In this document: in pieces, positions 8,351-16,064 of the stretch
Position numbering within the stretch: position 1 is the stretch's first letter
How the letters are laid out: each line of letters starts with the position of its first letter
NCBI GenBank assembly: GCA_964455375.1
Contig: CAYVXE010000039.1
Coordinates: 1-33,192 of the forward strand
Source: CAYVXE01 sp964455375
GTDB lineage: Bacteria; Zhuqueibacterota; Zhuqueibacteria; Oceanimicrobiales; Oceanimicrobiaceae
DNA length: 33,192 bases
Direction: 5' to 3'
The notes under the pieces: model-generated
Told to the model about the DNA's origin: nothing
The model's database searches: none
What the model saw: only the letters and a program-made list of their open reading frames with translations
Made by a program: the position numbers and the translations under genes

Positions 8351-9208
8351 ATGAAACAAAAAAATGACGACCTGAAACAGGCTCTAAAAATAATTGCCGA
8401 ACAACAGGAACAATTGCTAAAACAGGAGAAATTGGCATCCCTGGGCACGTTAATGGCAGGCATTGCGCATGAGATTAAAAATCCCCTGAACTTTATTCAA
8501 AATTTTGCTGCGTTATCCGGCGACTTATGTGACGAAATCGAAGAAATGTTAACAGCAGAAAAAGGTCAATTACCGGACGAAACACAGAACAAAATCAAAA
8601 CTATCCTGAAAACACTGCAAGCAAATTTAGATAAAATCAACGGGCACAGCCTGCGAGCAGATCAGGTCATTCAAACCATGCTCAACCACTCCAGAGGAAA
8701 GACCGGGGAATTCCAACTTGCAGGACTTAACGACCTTTTAGATGAATACATTCATCTTGCCTATCAGGCTGTACGGCTCAATTCCACCGGTTTCAATCTG
8801 GCTCTCGATAAAAATTATGACGCATCCATCGAGCAGGTTGAACTGATTCCGCATGAAATGGGCCGGGTTTTCATTAATTTGGTCAACAACGCCTGTGACG
8901 CCATGACAGAGAAAAAGCGTACGTTAGGCAAAGACTATTCCCCGAACTTAAGCATCACAACACATAACCTGGGTCAGGAAGTGGAAATCATCTTTCGGGA
9001 TAACGGCATCGGCATTCAGAAGGGTTTACGCAATGAAATTTTTAAACCGTTTTTTTCCACAAAATCTAAAAATCATGGAGCAGGACTGGGGCTGGCTTTG
9101 AGTTACGATATCATCGTGCGTGAACACAGCGGTGAAATCACCTTCGACTCTGAAATAGAAATGTTTACTGAATTCAGAATAAAAATCCCCAAAAAACAAA
9201 AAGCGTGA
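8351..9208 (+). CDS. Soluble histidine kinase without sensor domain
   Basis: A 285-residue minimal kinase. A short N-terminal coiled coil (1-28) leads into HisKA with H40 in GIAHEIKNPLNF. The ATPase domain contains the N box (FINLVNNACDAM), G1 DNGIGI, the F box FKPFFSTK and G2 GAGLGLALS. It has no membrane helix and no PAS, GAF or receiver domain, so it must receive input through a partner. It is the third gene of the 4333-9208 unit, which points to the upstream multi-TM GAF/SpoIIE protein or the exported protein as that partner, but this is inference. No response regulator is adjacent. Its stop codon is part of a hairpin terminator. Confidence 0.92.
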   Translation: MKQKNDDLKQALKIIAEQQEQLLKQEKLASLGTLMAGIAHEIKNPLNFIQNFAALSGDLCDEIEEMLTAEKGQLPDETQNKIKTILKTLQANLDKINGHSLRADQVIQTMLNHSRGKTGEFQLAGLNDLLDEYIHLAYQAVRLNSTGFNLALDKNYDASIEQVELIPHEMGRVFINLVNNACDAMTEKKRTLGKDYSPNLSITTHNLGQEVEIIFRDNGIGIQKGLRNEIFKPFFSTKSKNHGAGLGLALSYDIIVREHSGEITFDSEIEMFTEFRIKIPKKQKA

Positions 9209-9231
9209 CGCCTCGCAGATATCACGCTTTT
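9199..9231. terminator. Hairpin terminator overlapping the kinase stop codon
   Basis: AAAAGCGTGA (9199-9208) pairs with TCACGCTTTT (9222-9231) around a 13-base loop. The first arm contains the TGA stop of the kinase. The A-rich and T-rich ends make it suitable for terminating the facing hydrolase gene (9258-10139, -) too. Confidence 0.7.
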
Positions 9232-9257
9232 AAAAAATGAACCCTCTCTTTAACAGA

Positions 9258-10139
9258 TCAACTCTGATATGAAACAAACTCGGAGATGTACGTCTGTTTT
9301 TTTTTCAAATATTGAATAATTTTTTCGGATGTGCCAACATCGTGCAGAAACCCGGAGTGACCAAGTCCTGCAGTAATCAGCAATTCACTATTTTGCCAAA
9401 ACTGATTTAGCGCTTGTGCTTCCTGAAAACTGACCATTTCATCATTTTGATCATGAACAATCAAGTGTGGATAATTGACCGATGGAGCAATTTGCATGAG
9501 TGAAAAATCGGTAATATTTTTACCCAGACAACCGCCGATTCTCACCGCTATCCTTCCTGACATGGTTCTAACGACATGCAGATAATTTGTAAACTGTTTA
9601 TAATAATAATCCAAAGAAGCAGCCATATTTACGGTCACTAGCATATCGGCTTTCTCACATTCCTGATTAGCAAGCAGCGCTGCAAACCCGCCGAGAGAGT
9701 GTCCTACGATAGCATCGACCTGCTCAAATCTGTTTAAGATATCCAGAACGATATCCTTCATTTCCAATATATCAGTTTTATGGCCCGGCGAATCGCCATG
9801 CGCAAAGGCGTCGAAGGCAATAACCTGGTAGCCTGCTTCAACCAACTGTTTTGCCAATGGACACATTTGCGCCGTACTGCCACCCCAGCCGTGAACCAGC
9901 AAAACCAGAGGCCCCCTGCCCCAGCTGTAAACTGTATAAAACGAATTTATGGTGGACTGATGCCTGGTTTCGCCGCATGGAACCCGCTCTATTGCAGCAG
10001 ATTCTAGAAACATCTTCTCGGGCAAAGCCGCTTCATATTTCGGTGGTGTAAACCACAGATTCGCAGCAATTTTACTGGCAACTTGGGGTCTCGTTTTTTC
10101 AAAAATGTGGTATTTGGTCTTTTCAATGGCCTGTTTCAT
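9258..10139 (-). CDS. Alpha/beta hydrolase
   Basis: A 293-residue serine hydrolase fold. The oxyanion segment LLVHGWGGS (about 80-88), nucleophile elbow GHSLGG with S148, acid D233 in VHDQNDEMV and H261 in GLGHSGF give a complete catalytic triad. The middle (FDAFAHGDSPG) is typical of serine-hydrolase esterases or lipases acting on small esters. There is no signal peptide, so it is probably cytoplasmic. The substrate cannot be told from sequence. It is a single gene between a convergent kinase and the divergent OPT operon. The first 40 residues (HIFEKTRPQVASKIAANLWFTP) are a helical extension common in this subgroup. Confidence 0.9.
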   Translation of the reverse strand: MKQAIEKTKYHIFEKTRPQVASKIAANLWFTPPKYEAALPEKMFLESAAIERVPCGETRHQSTINSFYTVYSWGRGPLVLLVHGWGGSTAQMCPLAKQLVEAGYQVIAFDAFAHGDSPGHKTDILEMKDIVLDILNRFEQVDAIVGHSLGGFAALLANQECEKADMLVTVNMAASLDYYYKQFTNYLHVVRTMSGRIAVRIGGCLGKNITDFSLMQIAPSVNYPHLIVHDQNDEMVSFQEAQALNQFWQNSELLITAGLGHSGFLHDVGTSEKIIQYLKKKQTYISEFVSYQS

Positions 10140-10337
10140 ACGGTGTCCTTCTCTATTTACCCCGAAATCTGATTGCAGTTATGTTGATTCTGTAAGAGCA
10201 ATCGGTTTATTTTGCAGAAAATTGAATAAAATGTTACAAAAAATATCAAACGGACAACAAAGGGAACTCAGGTAAAAAAAGTAATTTCTCAGCCGCAATA
10301 CTTTTTGCTTGACAATTTTAAATATATTTAACATCTT

Positions 10338-10355
10338 TTGTACAATTTAGTACAA
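10338..10355. promoter_or_regulatory. Candidate operator palindrome upstream of the OPT operon
   Basis: TTGTAC-AATTTA-GTACAA is a perfect 6-base inverted repeat with a 6-base AT spacer. It lies 24 bases downstream of a TTGACA hexamer (10309-10314) and 52 bases upstream of the OPT start codon. Size and symmetry suit a dimeric repressor or activator. No -10 box at normal spacing from TTGACA is clear, so the promoter is only tentative. Confidence 0.4.
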
Positions 10356-10398
10356 CCTACCATATTACTAATTTGAACAAATAACTTGTATTCGGAAT

Positions 10399-10404
10399 GG
10401 AGGG
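10399..10404 (+). promoter_or_regulatory. Strong ribosome binding site for the OPT transporter
   Basis: GGAGGG lies 3 bases before the ATG at 10408. It is one of the best ribosome sites in the window and fixes the start of the transporter. Confidence 0.6.
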
Positions 10405-10407
10405 AAA

Positions 10408-12375
10408 ATGAGTAATTCGGAGTTCAAACCTTTTGTACCTGCGGATTCTGAACTTAAAGAATTTACTTTTCGATCAGTTCTTCTCGGTGTACTCATGGCA
10501 ATCGTTTTAGGTGCTGCAAATGCTTACCTCGGTATGAAAGCAGGGCTTACCGTAGCTGCTACATTTCCTGCTGCAGTTGTGGCAATGGCCGCATTGCGTG
10601 TATTCAACGGTTCAGTTTTAGAGGAAAACATTGCCCGAACCACAGCTTCCGTAGGAGAAGCGCTGGTTGCCGGTGCGATATTCACGATCCCGGCCTTTGT
10701 GATTAGCGGTGTTTGGGATTCACTTTGGACATTTCAGCATCTTATGGAAGGCTCAATAATCATGATCATCGGCGGCACGCTCGGGGTGCTTTTCATCGTA
10801 TTGCTGCGCCGTACCATGGTTGAGGAAGCAAACTTACCATTCCCCGAAAGTGTCGCCGCCGCCGAAATTGTAAAAGCAGGACAGGGCGGAGCTACAGGAG
10901 CCGGTCTCGTTTTTGGCGCCATGGGAATTGGCGGACTCATCGAACTGTTTAAGAATAGTAACGGTATTTATATGATTGAAGACTATGTCAATCGGTTCTA
11001 CACATTTGCACAGTCCAAAATACAAATACTCGGCTCCATGAAGTCATTTTCGGGCGGAATTCTACTGGAATCCCCGGCAGCATCTCCGGCACTTGTAGGT
11101 GTCGGCTATATCGTCGGTTATCGAATTTCAGCAGTGCTTTTTGCCGGTGCGGTTTTGGGGCATCTCCTGCTTGTTCCACTGGCGATATTTTTGAATCCCA
11201 CCTTACAGGATTTTGCCACCAGTGGTCATAGCTGGATAGAAATCAGTGGTGAAATCTGGTTCAGACAAATTCGCCCCCTTGCTGTAGGCACCATGATTGT
11301 TGCTGCTTTTTACACCCTTTACAATTTACGCTCTTCTTTATTTCAAGGTATTGGTAAAGCATTTAAGGATTTGCAGAAAATCAAAAAACATTCCGGAGTG
11401 GTTTCCCGGCTTGAAATTGATTTGGATTTCAAAAAAATCATCATTGCAATCCTGCTCCTGGCAATTCCACAATTTTTTCTGTACAAATATTTCAGCGGTT
11501 CGTTCTTGGGTTCTATCCTGCTGACCGTTGTTTTACTGATTGTCGGTTTTCTTTTTGCTGCGGTTGCAGGTTATTTAGTTGGTCTGATTGGCAGCTCAAA
11601 CAACCCCATTAGCGGCCTGACTCTAAGTACACTGTTAATTTCAGCAATCCTAATGGTGGCTATTGGGGTCACCGGACCGCAAGGGATTGCCGCTGTTTTA
11701 GGCGTTGCCGGCGTCGTTTGCTGTGCCGCCGGAATAGCCGGCGATATGACGCAGGATTTAAAAGTCGGGCACATCCTCGGAGGCACACCGTGGAAAATGG
11801 AAATGGGTGAAATCATCGGTGTGATTATCGCCGGCGCCATGCTCATGCCGTTTATTGCCGTGATGGATAAAGTTTACCACATTGGCAGCGCTGCACTGCC
11901 GGCGCCGCAGGCCGGCTTGATGGCTTTGATGGCCAAAGGAATTGTGGGCGGTGAGATGGCTTGGCCGCTGGTCTTGGTGGGAATTGTTTTTGCCATCGGT
12001 CTCATCCTTATCGAAGCGCCGTCACCCATGCTCATTGCGGTTGGCATGTACCTGCCTTTTCATTCAACCGCGGCCATTTTCGTAGGCGGCATTATCAAAT
12101 GGTACATGAACAAAACCACGGAAAAGAAAAATTTTAGCGACGAACAAAAAAAGAAAGCGGATAACACAGGTACGCTGGTAGCATCGGGACTTATTGCCGG
12201 TGAATCACTCATGGCTGTCTTTTTGGCTTTTGTTGTGTTGGGATTTAATGTCTCGGACAGCTCCTTTACCCTGGCCCAGTTATCGCCATTTAATACGCCA
12301 TGGCTGGGATTGTTGATTTTTGCCGGGCTTATTTATATGCTCATTAATTTGCCCATCAAAAAAAGCACTGAATAA
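10408..12375 (+). CDS. OPT family oligopeptide transporter
   Basis: A 655-residue polytopic inner-membrane protein with about 14-16 hydrophobic helices. The N-terminal segment (ELKEFTFRSVLLGVLMAIVLG, then NAYLGMKAGLTVAATFPAAV) is the hallmark of prokaryotic OPT transporters, as are TMVEEANLPFPESVAAAEIVKAG near 135-157 and GMYLPFHSTAAIFVGG near 548-563. The family imports small peptides, or metal chelates in the YSL branch, by proton coupling. The gene begins a three-gene operon with a PqqD-like protein (10-base gap) and an M20 hydrolase, which favours peptides over metal chelates as substrate, an inference from context. Length is normal for the family. A palindrome at 10338-10355 may control it. 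Confidence 0.95.
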   Translation: MSNSEFKPFVPADSELKEFTFRSVLLGVLMAIVLGAANAYLGMKAGLTVAATFPAAVVAMAALRVFNGSVLEENIARTTASVGEALVAGAIFTIPAFVISGVWDSLWTFQHLMEGSIIMIIGGTLGVLFIVLLRRTMVEEANLPFPESVAAAEIVKAGQGGATGAGLVFGAMGIGGLIELFKNSNGIYMIEDYVNRFYTFAQSKIQILGSMKSFSGGILLESPAASPALVGVGYIVGYRISAVLFAGAVLGHLLLVPLAIFLNPTLQDFATSGHSWIEISGEIWFRQIRPLAVGTMIVAAFYTLYNLRSSLFQGIGKAFKDLQKIKKHSGVVSRLEIDLDFKKIIIAILLLAIPQFFLYKYFSGSFLGSILLTVVLLIVGFLFAAVAGYLVGLIGSSNNPISGLTLSTLLISAILMVAIGVTGPQGIAAVLGVAGVVCCAAGIAGDMTQDLKVGHILGGTPWKMEMGEIIGVIIAGAMLMPFIAVMDKVYHIGSAALPAPQAGLMALMAKGIVGGEMAWPLVLVGIVFAIGLILIEAPSPMLIAVGMYLPFHSTAAIFVGGIIKWYMNKTTEKKNFSDEQKKKADNTGTLVASGLIAGESLMAVFLAFVVLGFNVSDSSFTLAQLSPFNTPWLGLLIFAGLIYMLINLPIKKSTE

Positions 12376-12385
12376 ATTATTTCAA

Positions 12386-12739
12386 ATGAGTCATCAGATT
12401 TCTGAAACAGAATATATGGCCCGAAGGCCTAAACGTAACCAGGACTGGGAGAAAACAGACGACAACCACATTGTGTTGTTGGTGCCAAAATTCGGCAATC
12501 ACTTTTTCGGAAAGTGGATCATGCCAAAGTTGAAACGTCCGCATTACCGATTAAAGCTGGATGAAATCGGCAGCTTTATCTGGGAACAATGTGACGGTTC
12601 ACACAATGTCAAAGAAATCGGCGACCAACTATCGGCACAATTTGGTGAAAAAATTGACCCCGTCCATGAACGTTTAGGCCTTTTTTTTCAAGGTTTAAAC
12701 CAGACAAAATCTTTAACCTGGGTTCATGCCGGAGAATAA
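12386..12739 (+). CDS. PqqD-family (RRE-like) small protein
   Basis: A 117-residue protein. The PqqD-type winged-helix region is seen from about residue 50 on: HYRLKLDEIGSFIWEQCDG, then VKEIGDQLSAQFGE and RLGLFFQGL. PqqD and related RiPP recognition elements bind peptide substrates and hand them to a modifying enzyme. Here no radical SAM enzyme, peptide precursor or ATP-grasp gene is present; the gene sits between a peptide transporter and a metallo-hydrolase. The first 45 residues (basic, RRPKRNQDW) are an extension before the PqqD core. The start chosen is the ATG at 12386; a longer in-frame reading would begin inside the transporter gene. It ends 14 bases inside the next gene. The role is unknown. 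Confidence 0.85.
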   Translation: MSHQISETEYMARRPKRNQDWEKTDDNHIVLLVPKFGNHFFGKWIMPKLKRPHYRLKLDEIGSFIWEQCDGSHNVKEIGDQLSAQFGEKIDPVHERLGLFFQGLNQTKSLTWVHAGE

Positions 12740-13982
12740 TGTGGACAAATCAATATTGGATAAAATTTGTAGCCGTATTGATACGTATGAAGAAGAAAGC
12801 ATTAAACTGCAGAGAGAAATTACCGCCATCCCAGCCTTAGGGCCGGAAAATGACGGGGAAGGCGAACAAAAAAAAGCAGCGTTTCTCAAAGGCTATTTTC
12901 TAAACGATCTCGGTTTAAAAGATGTAAAAAATTATGACGCGCCCGATGACCGGGTGCCGTCCGGCAATCGTCCCAATCTCATCGCAATTCTTCCAGGCAA
13001 GAATCCTTCCAGAACGATCTGGATCATGTCACACATGGACGTGGTTCCTCCAGGAGATAGGAGCCAATGGGAGGGCGACCCCTGGACCATTCGGGTGGAA
13101 GATGGGAAAATTTACGGCCGCGGCACCGAAGATAACCAGCAGGGCATCGTGTCCTCCCTTCTGACCGCTAAAGCTTTCATAGATGAAGGCGTTCAACCAC
13201 ACTATAATATCGGACTCCTCCTGGTATCCGATGAAGAAACCAGCAGCAAATACGGCATTCAATATCTGCTGGAAAATCATCAAAATCTGTTCAAGCAGGA
13301 TGATTATTACATCATTCCGGACGCGGGCAATGCGGAAGGCACATTGGTGGAAGTTGCAGAAAAAAGCATCGTCTGGTTTAAATTCAAAATCCAGGGGAAA
13401 CAGACCCACGGCTCAACACCGGAATTAGGCAACAACGCTTTTAAAGCCGGCGCCCACCTTATCGTGAAATTAGATCAACTTTACGAAAAATTCAACCTAT
13501 CCGACCCCGTATTTGATCCACCCATCAGTACGTTTGAACCCACGAAAAAAGAAGCAAATGTCCCGAATGTCAACACCATTCCCGGTGAAGACATCTTTTA
13601 TTTCGATTGCCGGATTCATCCCACTTATGATCTTGCAGAAGTTAAAGACTTTGTCCGGGGATTGTGTCGTCAAATTGAAACCGCATTTGACGTCAAAATC
13701 GAGGTGACAACGCCGCAGGAATTGACCGCCGCACCGCCGACCCCGGTGGATGCCCAAGTCGTCAAAGCCGTGCAAAAGGCGCTGCTGGATTTACGAAATC
13801 TAAAAACCAGTCCCATGGGAATAGGCGGCGGTACGGTCGCAGCATATTTCCGGGAAGTGGGTTTAGATACAGTGGTCTGGGCAACACAGGACGAAACTCT
13901 GCACGGTCCCAACGAATATGTTCGCATCAAAAACATTCTCGATGACGCAAAAGTGTTCGCACATATTGCGTTGCAGGAATAA
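12726..13982 (+). CDS. M20 family metallo-hydrolase (dipeptidase/deacylase-like)
   Basis: A 418-residue cytoplasmic M20 zinc hydrolase. The metal ligands are in place: H103 and catalytic D105 (SHMDVVPPGD), bridging D136 (GRGTEDNQQG), catalytic E170/E171 (SDEETSSKYG), D199 (PDAGN) and C-terminal H393 (LHGPNEY). The lid or dimerisation domain spans about 205-320 with the usual KQTHGSTPELG histidine. The family hydrolyses dipeptides or N-acyl amino acids; the exact substrate is not evident. The start at 12726 overlaps the PqqD-like gene by 14 bases, indicating translational coupling. A GTG at 12741 is an alternative start. Together with the OPT transporter it suggests import followed by hydrolysis of a peptide or acylated amino acid. 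Confidence 0.94.
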   Translation: MPENNVDKSILDKICSRIDTYEEESIKLQREITAIPALGPENDGEGEQKKAAFLKGYFLNDLGLKDVKNYDAPDDRVPSGNRPNLIAILPGKNPSRTIWIMSHMDVVPPGDRSQWEGDPWTIRVEDGKIYGRGTEDNQQGIVSSLLTAKAFIDEGVQPHYNIGLLLVSDEETSSKYGIQYLLENHQNLFKQDDYYIIPDAGNAEGTLVEVAEKSIVWFKFKIQGKQTHGSTPELGNNAFKAGAHLIVKLDQLYEKFNLSDPVFDPPISTFEPTKKEANVPNVNTIPGEDIFYFDCRIHPTYDLAEVKDFVRGLCRQIETAFDVKIEVTTPQELTAAPPTPVDAQVVKAVQKALLDLRNLKTSPMGIGGGTVAAYFREVGLDTVVWATQDETLHGPNEYVRIKNILDDAKVFAHIALQE

Positions 13983-13988
13983 GACAGC

Positions 13989-14241
13989 TCACATTTGCTG
14001 CTTCAACCGCATGCGGGAGTAAAAACCCAGTCCTGCCACATTGGGTAAACTTGCGTTAATTCTGCTCAGCGTATCTGCAATATTCAAGTTTGACCCAATA
14101 TTTCCACACCATAGATTCCACTCACGTTTCGCAAATAGCTAAATTATTGTTTTTGTTACTCGATTTACTGAAGAAATATCGGCATAACTTTGTAAAAAAT
14201 AAAACGATAAAGGTGCATTCCATTTCGAACCGTTTTGCCAT
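13989..14241 (-). pseudogene. Frameshifted small protein-like remnant
   Basis: The 530-base gap after the M20 gene has no intact gene. On the minus strand a frame from an ATG at 14241 reads MAKRFEMECTFIVLFFTKLC and on to a stop at 14122-14124. Another frame, open from 14138 with no ATG, reads KREWNLWCGNIGSN, then LNIADTLSRINASLPN and VAGLGFYSRMRLKQQM, ending at a stop at 13989-13991. The two overlap by 17 bases and join by a single frame change into a peptide of about 85 residues of natural composition. I do not recognise a family. It may be a decayed gene or a dispersed repeat with coding ancestry. A CATGGAA/TTCCATG inverted repeat lies at its upstream end. The rest of the gap, to 14512, is AT-rich with no gene seen. 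Confidence 0.35.
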
Positions 14242-14512
14242 GGAATTAAAGTTTTCCATGTGTTTCAAGCTTTGGGGCCGTGTTTGAAAAAGACAAAAAA
14301 TAATTTGGCCTCGGATGAAAGTTATCTCTCTATAGTGTTTTGATTCTTACTAATATTCTATTTTGAATGTTTTTGGAATTATCGTTATCAAGAACATAAA
14401 AACAAACTATTATCTATAAATTATATTTTAATAATATCTTACGACATATCTAAGTAATTGTATCGAGCATTCCGATAATTATTTTGACAAATTATTCAAA
14501 CGGAGCCTAATC

Positions 14513-16060
14513 GTGTCAAAATATATCGGAGCTATCGACCAGGGGACGAAAAGTACACGCTTTGTCATCTTTGATAAGACGGGTCACATAGTCGCTTCTC
14601 ATCGGGAAGTGCACAAGGAGATTTCCATCAAACCAGGCTGGGTGGAACACGACCCTCTGGTTCTCTGGATGCGAACCCAGAGCGCCATCAAAAAAGCCAT
14701 GGAAAAAGGACGGGTAAAAGCCAGCGATTTAGCAGCTATTGGCGTCACCAATCAGCGTGAAACCACGCTCATCTGGAACAAAGACACCGGCAAACCGTAT
14801 GGCAATGCCATTGTTTGGCAGGATACACGCACAAAAGATATTTGTGCCAAACTTGCCCTGGAAGGCGGCCGTGACCGCTTTCTCGAGACCACCGGACTGC
14901 CGCTCACAACCTATTTTTCCGGCCCAAAAATCAAATGGATGCTGGATAACATTCCCGGACTGCGCCGATCCGCTGAAGCGGGTAAGGCCATATTCGGTAC
15001 TGTGGACAGTTGGCTCATCTGGCTTTTAAATGGAGGGGCGCGAAGGGACGCAGCGCCCAATGAAAACGGTGAAAAGAAAAGCGGCGTTCATCTCACAGAT
15101 GTCACCAATGCCAGCCGAACCATGCTTATGAACCTGAAGACATTAAACTGGGATGATGAAATCCTCAGACTATTTAACATTCCCCGGCAGATGCTTCCGG
15201 AAATCCGGCCTTCCAGCGGCAACGCTATTTTTGGTATGACAAGCATAGCCGGCCCCTTCAACGGGGTCGTACCCATCTGCGGCGCCATGGGCGACCAGCA
15301 GGCTGCACTTTATGGACAGGCTTGTTTCGAACGTGGAGATACAAAAAACACCTACGGCACCGGCTGTTTTATGCTCCAGAATATAGGGAAAGAAATCACT
15401 CTTTCCAAACATGGTTTAATTACCACGGTAGCCTACAAAATGGGGGAAGACCCCGCAGTCTATGCTTTGGAAGGTTCCATCGCCAATGCCGGGTCGCTGG
15501 TTCACTGGCTGCATGACAACCTAACCCTTATCCCTGAAGCGTCTAAAATTGATGGACTTGCCTCCTCGGTCACAGACAGCGGCGGCATTTATTTCGTACC
15601 GGCATTCTCAGGATTGTTTGCTCCCTATTGGCGCGATGACGCCCGCGGCATCATTGCCGGAATCACAAAATCCACCAACAAGGGTCATTTCGCACGCGCG
15701 GTACTGGAAGCAACCGCCTACCAGACACGTGAGGTATTTGATGCCATGTTTGAAGATTCCGGCATAGAAATCACATCCATGAAAGTCGATGGCGGCATGG
15801 TGGCCAGTGAAATTCTCATGCAATTCCAGGCCGATATCCTTGGTGTGCCGGTTGTCCGGCCGGCTGTGCGTGAAACTTCAGCCCGCGGCGTAGCTTACGC
15901 AGCCGGCCTCGCTATTGGTTTTTGGGGCGGGGAAGCTGAATTGCGAGCGAATTGGCACAAAGAGAAAGAGTGGCGCTCTCACATGACGCCGCAAAACCGG
16001 CAGATAAAATATGACGGCTGGTTGAAAGCCGTGGAACGGACACTTGGTTGGGTGGTGTGA
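14513..16060 (+). CDS. glpK: Glycerol kinase
   Basis: A 515-residue FGGY-family kinase that phosphorylates glycerol to glycerol 3-phosphate with ATP. Seen: the phosphate-binding start GAIDQGTKSTRFVIFD, GWVEHDPLVLW, GVTNQRETTLIW, the hinge GTVDSWLIW, TDVTNASRTMLMN, the ATP-site YGTGCFML and the C-terminal VDGGMVASEILMQFQADILGVPVVRP. Translation starts with GTG; GGAGC lies 7 bases upstream. It is slightly longer than the usual ~500 because of an insertion of about 16 residues (176-191, ARRDAAPNENGEKKSG) between NGG and VHLTDV, a surface loop position. The DNA at its start is palindromic (see the repeat at 15036-15058). No glpF or glpD is nearby. A sensor kinase gene follows after 4 bases. Confidence 0.96.
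   Translation: MSKYIGAIDQGTKSTRFVIFDKTGHIVASHREVHKEISIKPGWVEHDPLVLWMRTQSAIKKAMEKGRVKASDLAAIGVTNQRETTLIWNKDTGKPYGNAIVWQDTRTKDICAKLALEGGRDRFLETTGLPLTTYFSGPKIKWMLDNIPGLRRSAEAGKAIFGTVDSWLIWLLNGGARRDAAPNENGEKKSGVHLTDVTNASRTMLMNLKTLNWDDEILRLFNIPRQMLPEIRPSSGNAIFGMTSIAGPFNGVVPICGAMGDQQAALYGQACFERGDTKNTYGTGCFMLQNIGKEITLSKHGLITTVAYKMGEDPAVYALEGSIANAGSLVHWLHDNLTLIPEASKIDGLASSVTDSGGIYFVPAFSGLFAPYWRDDARGIIAGITKSTNKGHFARAVLEATAYQTREVFDAMFEDSGIEITSMKVDGGMVASEILMQFQADILGVPVVRPAVRETSARGVAYAAGLAIGFWGGEAELRANWHKEKEWRSHMTPQNRQIKYDGWLKAVERTLGWVV
15036..15058. repeat. GC-rich palindrome inside the glpK loop insertion
   Basis: GGGCGC (15036-15041) and GCGCCC (15053-15058) form a perfect 6-base inverted repeat around an 11-base loop. 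It lies at the beginning of the segment encoding the extra residues of glycerol kinase and is more GC-rich than its surroundings, so it could be a small palindromic element tolerated in frame. Confidence 0.5.
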
Positions 16061-16064
16061 AAAC

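Noticed and set aside
10309..10337. Complete sigma-70 promoter at TTGACA upstream of the OPT gene
   Set aside because: No acceptable -10 hexamer lies 16-18 bases downstream; only the -35-like hexamer is convincing, and the lineage may use a different consensus.
13029..13409. 126-codon minus-strand frame
   Set aside because: Opposite the M20 catalytic region, which is clearly coding on the plus strand.
14090..14287. 65-codon plus-strand frame in the glpK upstream gap
   Set aside because: Low-complexity, AT-driven composition with no ribosome site; the minus strand gives a more protein-like reading here.
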